From positions 18,709-82,708 of the forward strand of contig NZ_QKYK01000027.1 in the NCBI RefSeq assembly GCF_003426815.1: a stretch of DNA of 64,000 bases, written 5' to 3'. Each line of letters begins with the position of its first letter. Position 1 is the stretch's first letter. Below are positions 48,865 through 60,165 of the stretch, one piece after another. Under the pieces are notes generated by a model. That model was not told where the DNA came from. It ran no database searches and worked only from the letters and a program-made list of their open reading frames with translations. This DNA is from Desertimonas flava. GTDB lineage: Bacteria; Actinomycetota; Acidimicrobiia; Acidimicrobiales; Ilumatobacteraceae. Position numbers and translations under genes: made by a program.

Positions 48865-49805
48865 CCAAGCCGTTGCATGTGTTCCAGACGTTCATCCGCG
48901 CCGACATCGAGCGCGTCTGGGAGGCGATCGTCGACCCCGAGTTCACCCGGCGCTACTTCCACGCCCAACGGTTCGAGGCCGTCCTCGAACCGGGCGCGCC
49001 GTATCGATTCGTCGCTCCGGACGGCTCCGACTCCGTCGTCGGCACGATCGAGGAGGTCGACCCTCCGCACCGACTCGTCATGACCTGGCGGGCCCTGTAC
49101 GACGTGACGATGGCCGAGGAACCGCCCGGGCGGGTGGAGTGGGAACTGGCGAGCGCCGGTGACGGCCTGACCAGGGTCACCACGGTCCATCGCGACCTCG
49201 GGCTCAGCCCGGCAACGTCGGCCAGCGTCGGTGCCGGCTGGCCCTGGGTGCTCGGCTCGCTCAAGTCGCTCGTCGAGACCGGATCGGGACTGCCGGCGCA
49301 GACGGCCGACCTCGGATCGCCGGAGACCTCCGACGGCGACGACCACCGCCGTCACGGCGTCGAGGCCAACAACTCCACCTGGGAGCTGCTCGGCCGCGAC
49401 GACCGCGACGATTTCGGTGCCGACGAGGTCGACGACCTGCTCGGACGCGCCTACGCCGCCTCCTACCACTGGCGCCGGGCGGCGAGGCGGGGTCCGGAGA
49501 ACGCGGCACGCGCCTCGTGGCTGTTGTCGCGTGTGCACGCCGTGCTCGGGCACGGCGACCTCGCCCTGCACCACGCCGAACGATGCGCCGCCGTGACCGC
49601 CGACGCCGGGTTGAAGGACTTCGACCTGGCCTACGCCCACGAGGCGATGGCCCGGGCGCTGGCGTGCCTCGGCCGCCTCGACGAGGCCGAGGTGGAGCTG
49701 GCCGCGGCTCGTGCGGTGGAGGTCATCGATCCGGAGGACCGGTCGATCGTCGAGGACGACCTCGCCGCAGGGCCGTGGTACGGCCTCGTCGTGCCACAGT
49801 CGTGA
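48861..49805 (+). CDS. SRPBCC (AHSA1-like) protein fused to a TPR-like helical domain
   Basis: This 314-residue protein has an N-terminal SRPBCC/AHSA1 domain (FQTFIRADIERVWEAIVDPEFTRRYFHAQRFEA to about residue 150, with GSLKSLVETG at its end) that binds a hydrophobic ligand, and a helical C-terminal domain (about 180-305: LLGRDDRDDFGADEVDDLLGRAYAASYHWRRAARRGPENAARASWLLSRVHAVLG) with TPR-like repeats. This fusion is not standard for ArsR-linked AHSA1 proteins, which are usually 150 residues. It starts MTKPLHVF, directly from the repeat unit. Confidence 0.85.
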   Translation: MTKPLHVFQTFIRADIERVWEAIVDPEFTRRYFHAQRFEAVLEPGAPYRFVAPDGSDSVVGTIEEVDPPHRLVMTWRALYDVTMAEEPPGRVEWELASAGDGLTRVTTVHRDLGLSPATSASVGAGWPWVLGSLKSLVETGSGLPAQTADLGSPETSDGDDHRRHGVEANNSTWELLGRDDRDDFGADEVDDLLGRAYAASYHWRRAARRGPENAARASWLLSRVHAVLGHGDLALHHAERCAAVTADAGLKDFDLAYAHEAMARALACLGRLDEAEVELAAARAVEVIDPEDRSIVEDDLAAGPWYGLVVPQS

Positions 49806-49827
49806 CCGTCGCTGGTACCGTCGCCCC

Positions 49828-50208
49828 ATGAGCGTGAAGGTCGACCTCGACGAGCTCGCCGCCAAGATCGGCGAGTACGGATTCGCCTACCTGGTGTCGG
49901 TCAGCACCGAGGGCCGGGCCCACGTCCTCGCCGTCACGCCCGACGTGGTCGACGGCTCGGTGGTGCTCGGCGGCATCGGCCGTCACACGTTGGCGAACGT
50001 CGAGTCCAACCCCGTCGCCACGCTCGTGTGGCCCCCGCTCGAGCTTGGCGGCTACAGCCTGCTCGTCGACGGCACCACCACGAGCGACGCCGAGGCCGCC
50101 ACCGTCACCGTGTCGCCCACCAAGGCGATCCTCCACCGTCCGGCGCCGGGCGAGGATGGCAAGCGCGTCGGCAACGACTGCCTCGACATCTCCCTCAACC
50201 CGCTCTGA
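49828..50208 (+). CDS. Small pyridoxamine-oxidase-fold (PPOX-like) protein
   Basis: This 126-residue split-barrel protein reads LAAKIGEYGFAYLVSVSTEGRAHVLAVTPDVVDGSVVLGGIGRHTLANVESNPVATLVWPPLELGGYSLLVDGTTT, the usual pattern of short PPOX/F420-binding proteins (pyridoxamine 5'-phosphate oxidase superfamily). It may bind flavin, F420 or haem, and the reaction is unknown. ATG 49828 is 22 bp after the preceding stop, so it may be in the ArsR operon. Confidence 0.85.
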   Translation: MSVKVDLDELAAKIGEYGFAYLVSVSTEGRAHVLAVTPDVVDGSVVLGGIGRHTLANVESNPVATLVWPPLELGGYSLLVDGTTTSDAEAATVTVSPTKAILHRPAPGEDGKRVGNDCLDISLNPL

Positions 50209-50241
50209 TCGCCCGGGCGGGCGCCGCCCGCCCGATCCGGC

Positions 50242-51102
<861 letters not shown>

Positions 51103-51209
51103 GACAGAGACTTTGGCCGATCCGGGACGCAACAGGCGATTCTGTAGCGTCGCTCGGCTGATGGCGGATGCCTGCCGCCCCAGGTCCGGGTGCCCTACAG
51201 TCCGGCGGC

Positions 51210-51929
51210 ATGAGTCGGCGACCGAGCAGGGGCGGCGTCCTCTACGGCCTGCTGGCCACGGTCGTCAGCGCCGTCGTGGCGCTGACGGCGCGGGTGAGCG
51301 TGGAGCGCCAGCGTGGTCGGGGCCGCGTGGCCCGGCGGCTGCCCGACGGGCCGATCATCGTCGTGGCCAACCACACCAGCTACGCCGACGGGGTGCTGCT
51401 GGCCCTGGCGTGCCGACGCCTCGGGCGTTCGCTCCGGCTGCTGGCCACGGCCGGGGTGTTCAAGGTCCCGGTGCTCGGCCGGCTGCTCCGCCGCCTGGGG
51501 TTCATCCCCGTCAACCGCGGGTCGGCCTCGGCGACCCATGCCCTCGATGCCGCGGCCGAAGCCCTCGAGCGCGGCGAGGCGATCGGGCTGTTCCCGGAGG
51601 GCCGCATCACCCGCGATCCCGACAAGTGGCCCGAGCGGGCCAAGACGGGTGCCGTCCGACTGGCCGTGCGGACCGGAGCGCCGATCGTGCCCGTCGCCAT
51701 GTCGGGAGCCCACCGGCTGGTCGGTCGCAAGCGGATCCTGCTCGGCTTGTTGCTCAACGTCGTGCGTCGCCCGGAGGTGATCTCCAAAGTGGGCGAGCCG
51801 ATCGACGTGCGGGCCCTCGTCGGCGGCACGAGCACGGCGACGCCGGCCCAGGTGCGCGAAGCGACGGACGTCGTGATGCGGCACGTGGTCGACATGCTCG
51901 CCGCCCTTCGCGACGAGCACCCGACGTGA
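51210..51929 (+). CDS. 1-acylglycerol-3-phosphate acyltransferase-like protein
   Basis: This 239-residue PlsC-fold enzyme has an N-terminal hydrophobic segment (LYGLLATVVSAVVALTA), the catalytic NHTSYAD motif (HX4D), FIPVNRGSAS, LFPEGRITRDPDKW and PIVPVAMSGAH. It probably acylates lysophospholipids or a similar acceptor. It is a second family member beside the one at 14695, with a shorter sequence. Confidence 0.9.
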   Translation: MSRRPSRGGVLYGLLATVVSAVVALTARVSVERQRGRGRVARRLPDGPIIVVANHTSYADGVLLALACRRLGRSLRLLATAGVFKVPVLGRLLRRLGFIPVNRGSASATHALDAAAEALERGEAIGLFPEGRITRDPDKWPERAKTGAVRLAVRTGAPIVPVAMSGAHRLVGRKRILLGLLLNVVRRPEVISKVGEPIDVRALVGGTSTATPAQVREATDVVMRHVVDMLAALRDEHPT

Positions 51930-51941
51930 CGGTGCCGGCCG

Positions 51942-53801
<1,860 letters not shown>

Positions 53802-53880
53802 GCAGGCCTCCAGCGAGATTCGGGGAGGAGCCAGCGTACGGCCGCGATGGCACCTGCCGCGTGTGCCGCAGGATCGACCG

Positions 53881-56013
53881 CTACTCCGGCTGGAGGACGC
53901 GGGCGCCGGCACGGCGCGTGGCATTGACCGGCCTGCCGTCCTCATCGGTGCCGTTGAGGGCGATGCCGAGGAGGATCTCGCCGGGATGGTCCGGCACCGT
54001 CAGGTCGATGCGGCCGACCAGTTCGCAGGCGTCGGCAGCGACATCGCCACGGAATCCCCACTGCCGGTGCCCGCCACGCCACGACGCGGTGACCGCGACC
54101 GTGGCGTCGACGGCGGTGCGTAGATCATTCACCACGTGCAAGGCGAGATCGAGTCGCTGCCCCGGCGCCACCGTGGCCGGCAGCGGATCGGTGACGACGA
54201 TGATCGGCCGGCAGGCCTCGACGACGGCGGCCCAGGCCAGCTTGTGCTGCCGATCGTGGTCGAGCACCGATGCCGACAGCATGGGGGCCGGATCCGCCAG
54301 CCACGAGAAGCAGAAGCCGCCGGTCGGCCGGTACTTCAGTCGGCGCAGCGTCTCGATGTGGCTGCGCAGGAGCTCGGCCTGGTAGCGCTGCGTCTCGGTC
54401 CGCCAGGCGGCGAAGGTGGCGAAGTTCTCCGGCGGGTGACGATGTCGCATGACGTCCACCTCGAGGCCATGACGCTGCTCCAGCGCTTCCCAGTCGAGCT
54501 CCGGCCACGCCGACGTGTCGACGAACTCACCGGCGCTGGCCGGGACGGACTGGGCGCCGAACTCGCTCACGAAGCGGACGAGGCGGGGCACCGTCCGGGC
54601 GGCCTCGGCGAGGTCGCCGATCTCACCGCGGTGCCAGCCCAGCCAGAGATGACTATCCGTGCCGTCGAGTTGTGGCAGGTGGGGGAGCACGCCACCGTGG
54701 GCCACCGTCGGCCGCGTCGGGTCGGACGACTCGATCGCCCGCTTCACCCAGCGGTCGAGCACCGACTTGTTCCACGTCGGGAGCTGCTGCCGCACGAGGC
54801 GGCGGACGCGCTTGGCACGGGAGTCGCCTTCGAGCTGCGGGGCGTCGGGAACCGGTTCGTCGTGGGCGCACCATTGGACGATCGACGGGTGATGCCCGAG
54901 CGAGTACACCATCTCCTTGGCCTGCCGGACGGCTTCGCGGCGGATCGTGCGGCCGTAGCTCCATTGCATGGGGAAGTCCTGCAGCAACAGGATGCCCAAC
55001 TCGTCGGCGGCGTCGTACAGCTCGTCGGCCGCCACGTGGGCCTGCACGCGCAACGCGTCGAGTCCCGCCTCGACCGCCAGCTCCACGTCGCCGCGCACCT
55101 TCGCCGGGGTCGCGTCGGCGAGGCCCGGGCGGGTGGGCAACAGGTTGGCGCCCTTCAGGAACAGCCGCTCCCCGTTGATCGAGCACACCCAGTCGGCCCA
55201 CGCCACCTCGCGCAGCCCGGTCCGCCGAGAGCGGCGGTCGCTGACGGCGCCGTCGACGAGCACCTCGACCTCGATCGTCGTCAAGTGCTGGCCGCCGAGT
55301 GCCCGGGGCCACCAGAGCGTGGGGTTGGGGAGATCGAGCGACCACTCGATCTCGTTGACCCCGGCGGCCAGGGCGTGTTCGGTCTCGCCGGCCACCGTGC
55401 CGTCGGCGGTGGTGCGCAGGCGGACCGTGCGGGCCTCGGCCGAGTCGAGCCGGGCGTGGACGAGCACGTGCGCGCGGGTCTCGTCGGCGTCACGGCAGAG
55501 CACTCGGACCCGGTCGAGCCGGACGGGCCCGGTGTCGTAGACGAGCACCGAGCGCCACAGCCCTCCCGGGTTCCAGTCGCGAGCGACGGCCTCGGAGTGC
55601 TGGAACAGGCCGGTGATGTTGCGCCGCCCCGTCGTGCCCTTCTCCGGGGCGCAGGTGACCTCCACGGCGAGCACGTGATCGTCGGCCATCTGCGACAGCG
55701 CCGTGATGTCGAAGGTGTGGGCGAAGAAGTAGCCCTGGGGATCGCCGAGGTACGCCCCGTCGAGCCACACGTCGGCCTGGTAGAAGATGCCGTCGAACGT
55801 GATCCATCGGCGCTGACCGGCGTCGGGCCGGGGCCGCGAGAACCGGCGGCGGTAGAGGATGGGACCGTCGCTCGAGGACAGGTCCGGATGGGACCGCCAG
55901 TGCCCGGGCACCACGACCTCGGGCCAGACGCTGTCGTCGACGTCGAGCCCGGTGCCGTCACGGCGCAGGTCGTCGTCGGCCTCGAGGGCCCGCCAGGCGC
56001 CATCCAGCTGCAT
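53881..56013 (-). CDS. GH2-family glycoside hydrolase
   Basis: This 710-residue glycosidase has the GH2 jelly-roll start ([19 protein letters not shown], then [26 protein letters not shown] and [27 protein letters not shown]), an immunoglobulin-like domain, and a TIM-barrel catalytic domain ([67 protein letters not shown]). The acid/base Glu386 lies in WCAHDEPV (usually HNE; here HDE) and the nucleophile Glu484 in [10 protein letters not shown]. The specificity (beta-mannosidase, beta-glucuronidase or beta-galactosidase type) is not clear. No signal peptide. It is divergent from a sugar-binding lipoprotein-like gene. Confidence 0.88.
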   Translation of the reverse strand: MQLDGAWRALEADDDLRRDGTGLDVDDSVWPEVVVPGHWRSHPDLSSSDGPILYRRRFSRPRPDAGQRRWITFDGIFYQADVWLDGAYLGDPQGYFFAHTFDITALSQMADDHVLAVEVTCAPEKGTTGRRNITGLFQHSEAVARDWNPGGLWRSVLVYDTGPVRLDRVRVLCRDADETRAHVLVHARLDSAEARTVRLRTTADGTVAGETEHALAAGVNEIEWSLDLPNPTLWWPRALGGQHLTTIEVEVLVDGAVSDRRSRRTGLREVAWADWVCSINGERLFLKGANLLPTRPGLADATPAKVRGDVELAVEAGLDALRVQAHVAADELYDAADELGILLLQDFPMQWSYGRTIRREAVRQAKEMVYSLGHHPSIVQWCAHDEPVPDAPQLEGDSRAKRVRRLVRQQLPTWNKSVLDRWVKRAIESSDPTRPTVAHGGVLPHLPQLDGTDSHLWLGWHRGEIGDLAEAARTVPRLVRFVSEFGAQSVPASAGEFVDTSAWPELDWEALEQRHGLEVDVMRHRHPPENFATFAAWRTETQRYQAELLRSHIETLRRLKYRPTGGFCFSWLADPAPMLSASVLDHDRQHKLAWAAVVEACRPIIVVTDPLPATVAPGQRLDLALHVVNDLRTAVDATVAVTASWRGGHRQWGFRGDVAADACELVGRIDLTVPDHPGEILLGIALNGTDEDGRPVNATRRAGARVLQPE

Positions 56014-56310
56014 CGGCGCCACGCTACCGATCGCCACCACACCGAACGGGCGGAACACGGGCAGACGCTGCCCGACCGCCGCCGGGCCGGGCGACGGTCG
56101 GGCGAGCCTGCCTGGACGCCGGTTGTCCGCTCCGGCGTCCGTGGAGCGAACGTACCCACATTCGCCGTCGGGCATAAGGGTGTTGCCGACATGTCGCCGA
56201 GAACATGTTGGGCCGTCTGGTCGTGCCCCGCTCCCGTGGGCCGCGCCGTCCACGCCACGCGTAGGCTGCAGGTCCGCAGCACGCGACGATCGGCCGGAGG
56301 GGTAGGCGGC
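56014..56310. promoter_or_regulatory. Divergent control region of the GH2 and sugar-binding genes
   Basis: This 297-bp region contains a palindromic CGACATGTCG (56187-56196) within GCCGACATGTCG, and a partly matching AACATGTTGGG just downstream. The 11-base motif GCCGACATGT also forms one half of the palindrome at 60101-60118 upstream of the two-component operon. No gene is recognisable. Confidence 0.4.
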
Positions 56311-57705
56311 ATGATGGACCAGCACTTGCAGCAGCACGTCCACAGGCGGGGATGGAGGACCACGACGATGGCGGTCGCTGCCGCGGCGCTGGCGGTCGGC
56401 CCCGTCCGCGCCGGGGGCGCCGGCGAGACGGGCGGCCCGCGCTGTGTCGAACCATCGGGGCCCGTCGAGCTGACGTTGTGGCACCCCCTGGGTGACGCCC
56501 TCGAACGGGAGCTCGGCGAGCGGATCGACGAGCTCAACCGCTCGCAGGACGAGATCACCGTCTCCGCCGTCAAGCACCCCAACTATCCGATGCTCGTCGA
56601 CGCCCTGGCGACCGTCGACTCGGAGGACCTGCCCGATCTCGTGCTTGCCAACGAGACGGCCACGTTGAACCTGGCCAGCAGCGGCTCGACGATCCCCCGG
56701 TCGGAATGCCCCGGCAGCGCTCCGCTCGACGACCTTCTTCCCGTCGTCGAGGCCACCTATGAGGTCGACGGCCAACTTGTCGCGACGCCGTACAACGTGT
56801 CGACCCCAGTGCTCGTCTACAACGCCGCGCTCCTCGAGGCGGCCGGTCTCGATCCGGCCGATCCGCCGGGCGATCTCGCTGCGTTGCGCCGCATGTCCGA
56901 CGCGGTGGTCGCCGCCGGCGTGGCGCGTCACGGGATGGTGCTCCAGGCGACGTATGGACCGTGGTTCATCAAGCAGTTCCCCGCGCAGCGCGGGGAGATC
57001 GTGGGCATCCCCGCCAACGGTCGCGGGGGCGAGCCGGTCGACGATCTCGTCTTCGCCACCGAGTCGATCGCCGCCGACATCCAGTGGCTGCGCGACGGCC
57101 TGGCCGACGGCGCCTTCGTGTGGATCGACACGAGCGGCGGCGGCTACGACGACCTGCTCCGCATCACCACCGAGACGGCGGACGCGGCGTTCACCCTGCA
57201 CACGTCGGCCGCCCTCGGCGACGTCATCGCCGTGCTCGAGACCGGCGTCTTCCCCGAGTCACGGCTGGGTGCGGCGCCCCTCCCCGGCGTGGGCGGCCAG
57301 GTCGGCGGCGGGGCGCTCTGGGTGATGGACACCGGCGATCCGAGCCGGGCCGGGGCCGCCCAGCGGGTGGTGGACCACCTCACCGAGCCGGGGGCGCTCG
57401 CCGAACTGGCCGCCGCCACCGGCTGCGTGCCACCGCGCCGGTCGGTGCTTCACGAGCCGGTGCTCGTCGATGCGTGGGCCGCGCACCCGGAGCTACGGGT
57501 CGGCTACGACCAGTTGGCCGCCATGGACGACGGTCCCGCGGCCGCCGGTCTCCTGGCGCTGACGGCCGGTGAAGTCGACGACGTCCTTTGGTCGGCGACC
57601 TACGCTTTGCTGCACGACCCGGTCGACCCGCTCACGGCCCTGGCCGGTCTCGAGGCACAAGGGGAGCTCCTCCTGCGGATCGGCGCCGGCGAGACCTCGC
57701 TCTGA
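56311..57705 (+). CDS. Orphan ABC-type sugar-binding protein
   Basis: This 464-residue periplasm-type binding protein starts MMDQHLQQHVHRRGWRTTTM and has a signal peptide (TTTMAVAAAALAVGPVRA), then PVELTLWHPLGDALERELGERIDELNRSQDEITVSAVKHPNYPMLVDALATVDSEDLPDLVLANETATLNL, VEATYEVDGQLVATPYNVSTPVLVYNAALLEAAGLDPADPPG, FIKQFPAQRG and GGGALWVMDTGDPSRAGAAQRVVDHL. It resembles family-1 extracellular solute-binding proteins for oligosaccharides (UgpB-like). No permease or ATPase gene is near. A signal peptide with no lipobox is seen. Confidence 0.85.
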   Translation: MMDQHLQQHVHRRGWRTTTMAVAAAALAVGPVRAGGAGETGGPRCVEPSGPVELTLWHPLGDALERELGERIDELNRSQDEITVSAVKHPNYPMLVDALATVDSEDLPDLVLANETATLNLASSGSTIPRSECPGSAPLDDLLPVVEATYEVDGQLVATPYNVSTPVLVYNAALLEAAGLDPADPPGDLAALRRMSDAVVAAGVARHGMVLQATYGPWFIKQFPAQRGEIVGIPANGRGGEPVDDLVFATESIAADIQWLRDGLADGAFVWIDTSGGGYDDLLRITTETADAAFTLHTSAALGDVIAVLETGVFPESRLGAAPLPGVGGQVGGGALWVMDTGDPSRAGAAQRVVDHLTEPGALAELAAATGCVPPRRSVLHEPVLVDAWAAHPELRVGYDQLAAMDDGPAAAGLLALTAGEVDDVLWSATYALLHDPVDPLTALAGLEAQGELLLRIGAGETSL

Positions 57706-57760
57706 GCGATCCCGAGCGACAGCCACCACCGGCGTCGCGGCCGTCCGGCGCCCCCGCTGC

Positions 57761-58105
57761 TCACCTGACGGAGCACTCCCACGAGTACGGGTCCTCGGGG
57801 TCGTCGAAGCGACCCTTCGCCGGCACGTCGTACTGGCGGCTGCACGCGTCGTCGACGTTGACGTTGACGAAGTTGAGGATCGGGTCACGGATCACGCAGC
57901 GCCACGACGAAGCGTCGTCTCCGACGAGGCTGGCAGTGGCCTTGTCGTCGAAGCGGGTGTTGCAGTACCGGAAGAAGTCGACGTCACCGAGCCGATCGCC
58001 GGATCGGAACAGCGTGCGCAGGCCGTCGGCCTCGATCGCCGCCGTGCCGAGGCCGAATCCGATGGCCAGGGCGAGCACGCCGTCGCGGATCCGCTTCCCG
58101 TTCAT
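57761..58105 (-). CDS. Small Cys-rich probably exported protein in a two-component operon
   Basis: This 114-residue protein has a weak N-terminal hydrophobic segment (GVLALAIGFGLGTAAIEADGL) and a mature part with four Cys (YCNTRF, WRCVIRD, DACSRQYD, WECSVR). Its ATG overlaps the response regulator stop (ATGA), so it is co-translated. I do not recognise the family. It could be a secreted partner of the kinase, but that is inference. A convergent end lies 55 bp from the sugar-binding gene. Confidence 0.65.
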   Translation of the reverse strand: MNGKRIRDGVLALAIGFGLGTAAIEADGLRTLFRSGDRLGDVDFFRYCNTRFDDKATASLVGDDASSWRCVIRDPILNFVNVNVDDACSRQYDVPAKGRFDDPEDPYSWECSVR

Positions 58106-58818
58106 CGGGCCCGCTCGAGGGCGGTCGTCACGTGGGGCACGAGGAACGGGCGGCAGCGCACGGCGAACTCGCGCATCTCCTCGAGCCCGGGCTCGTCGAG
58201 GCCGTGCAGCATCAGCTCGCCGAGCAGCGACGCCCGGTAGTTCTTCACGGTGTTCAGGCGCAGGCCGGTGGCGTCGGCGATCTGCTTGTACGTGGTCCCC
58301 GGCGCGGCGTCGAGGAGCGCGGCCCACAACTTGGCATGTCCGGCGTGCGGCACGAGCAGGGCGAACCGGGCCACCGTGCGCAGGGCTGGTTTGACGGCCG
58401 GCACCAGCGGTCGGATCGCCGGGTCGACGGGCGACGACCCGGTGCGCAGCACCTCCTCGATGGCGTCGAGCTGGAACGCGAGCGGCGCGCTCTTGGAGAT
58501 CACGGTCGCGATCGGCAGCAACTCCCACGCGTCGCGGAGCAGCTGGGCCACCCACTCGTCACCCTGGGTGACGATCGCCAGGGCCGTCGCCGGTGACATC
58601 GTATGGATCGCCGCCAGGGCGTCGAGCCCCGACCCGCGTTCCTGCGGGAACGAGAGGTCGACGAGCGCGAGGTCGAGGCCCGGATGGTCGGCCACCATGC
58701 CCGGCACGTCGGCGATGCGACTGGCGATCCGGACGTCGTGGCCGCCACTGGAGCGGATCGCCTCGGCGAACAGCTCGGTGAGGGCGCGGGCGTCGTCAAC
58801 GATCAGCAACGACGCCAT
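58102..58818 (-). CDS. Response regulator with C-terminal HTH
   Basis: This 238-residue protein has a receiver domain: acidic pair Asp8-Asp9 (LLIVDDARAL), phosphoacceptor Asp54 (LALVDLSF) and Lys109 (VISKSAPL). A C-terminal HTH (about 174-198: TTYKQIADATGLRLNTVKNYRASLLGELM) ends it, NarL-like in placement. It overlaps the sensor kinase gene by 23 bp. DNA targets are unknown, and the palindromes at 60101 and 56187 are candidates. Confidence 0.9.
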   Translation of the reverse strand: MASLLIVDDARALTELFAEAIRSSGGHDVRIASRIADVPGMVADHPGLDLALVDLSFPQERGSGLDALAAIHTMSPATALAIVTQGDEWVAQLLRDAWELLPIATVISKSAPLAFQLDAIEEVLRTGSSPVDPAIRPLVPAVKPALRTVARFALLVPHAGHAKLWAALLDAAPGTTYKQIADATGLRLNTVKNYRASLLGELMLHGLDEPGLEEMREFAVRCRPFLVPHVTTALERAR

Positions 58819-60052
58819 CGGTCTCGCTCTCCTCGAGGGGGATACGGATCTTCACCACCGTGAGTCCATCGCACCGGTCGACGGCGAGGCGTCGCGGCCC
58901 CACCGTCTGGGCCAGTTCCCACAGGGCGCGACCGGCGGGCACGTCCCCCAGGTCGAACCCGCCGGCATTGTCCACGACGCCGAGTTCGATCTCACCGTCG
59001 TCGTGGGAGATGTGGAAGCCGATGTCGGTCGCGCCCGCCTGGATGGCGTTCGACGTGAAGATCGATGCGGCCCGGGCGAAGGTGCGACCGGTCGCGGAGC
59101 CGACCACGAGGGATGCGTCCTCGAAGGTGGGCACCGCCGAGATCGTCACCCCGCTGCCCTGGGCGTTGCGCACATAGGGCTGGATGATCTCGGCGAGCCG
59201 GGCGGTGCCCGAGGCGAGCAGCTCGTCGAGCTGCCGGAGGCGCAACGTGTGGTCGAGGTCATCGATCAGGGCCACGACGTCCTGGGCCGTCGCCGCGTTG
59301 TGCTGCACTTTGAGGCTGACGATGCGCAGCTGCGACGAGACATCGTCGTGGAGCCAGTGGGCGCGCCGCCGGTGCTCCTCGGCGATGATCCGGTTGGCGT
59401 CGCGAACGTCGGCCTCGTGCTGGACGGAGCGCACCATGTCGAGGAGCCCGGCGGTGAGGCAGACGAGAACGGCGAGCAGGTGGAAGAGGCCGTAGTACTC
59501 GAGGGCGTCGCCGGCCTCGTCCGACGACCGCACGATGCTGGCGAGCACAGCGCCGAGCGCGCCGAAGTGCAACGCCGAGACGAAAAACGAGCGATACCAG
59601 CGAACGGGCCGGACGTCGAGGCCGATGCGCCACGCGCACAGCGCCGCCTCGCAGCCGAGCACGATCGACACCGGCCAGAGCGCAACGCCGCCCCACCGCG
59701 GCGCGTTGGCGACGAGGGCTGCGATGAGCACGAAGGCCGCGACGGAGCGCCAAACGATGGACGGCCAGACCCGTGCCTCGCGTCGGATGCCGGCGAGGAG
59801 CCGCGCCGGCCTCGTGGCCAGCGCGGCGGCGGCAAGGGTGCCGGCGATCGGGGCGACGGCCGCCGCGCCGACGGGCGCCGGGAAGCGTGCCGAGCTCATC
59901 AGCCAGAGCATCGACGCCAGGCATGCGAGGGCGGCCAGCTCGACGACGGCCGTGAGACGCTCCACCCCGGAGGCTGGCTCGTCGATGTCGGCCCAGACGA
60001 TCTCGCCGGCGACGAGTGCCAGTCCCACGGCGGCCCCCGCCCCGTCCTTCAT
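58796..60052 (-). CDS. Membrane sensor histidine kinase (NarX/DegS-like)
   Basis: This 418-residue kinase has about six TM segments (VGLALVAGEIVWADI.. to LLAVLVCLTAGLLDMV), a DHp with the phospho-His235 in HRRRAHWLHDDVSSQLRIVSLKVQHNAA, which is a HisKA_3-like pattern, and a C-terminal ATPase domain (SNAIQAGATDIGFHISHDDGEIELGVVDNAGGFDLG), whose N box reads SNAIQAGA and G1 DNAGGF. No extracellular sensor domain is obvious. Start ATG 60052. It is first in the TCS operon and divergent from the MoxR-like gene. Confidence 0.9.
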   Translation of the reverse strand: MKDGAGAAVGLALVAGEIVWADIDEPASGVERLTAVVELAALACLASMLWLMSSARFPAPVGAAAVAPIAGTLAAAALATRPARLLAGIRREARVWPSIVWRSVAAFVLIAALVANAPRWGGVALWPVSIVLGCEAALCAWRIGLDVRPVRWYRSFFVSALHFGALGAVLASIVRSSDEAGDALEYYGLFHLLAVLVCLTAGLLDMVRSVQHEADVRDANRIIAEEHRRRAHWLHDDVSSQLRIVSLKVQHNAATAQDVVALIDDLDHTLRLRQLDELLASGTARLAEIIQPYVRNAQGSGVTISAVPTFEDASLVVGSATGRTFARAASIFTSNAIQAGATDIGFHISHDDGEIELGVVDNAGGFDLGDVPAGRALWELAQTVGPRRLAVDRCDGLTVVKIRIPLEESETDGVVADR

Positions 60053-60100
60053 CGCGCCAGTTTCGCGTACCCAGCTCGGTCCGCCGCAGACCACGGGCGG

Positions 60101-60118
60101 CATGTCGGCGCCGACATG
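60101..60118. promoter_or_regulatory. 18-bp perfect palindrome between kinase and MoxR-type genes
   Basis: CATGTCGGCGCCGACATG is a perfect 18-bp dyad in the 113-bp divergent gap, followed by CCTGCCGACAGG. It is a candidate site for the response regulator. Confidence 0.5.
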
Positions 60119-60165
60119 TACCTGCCGACAGGCACGGCGGGAGACCTCGGAGATAGCGTCGCATC

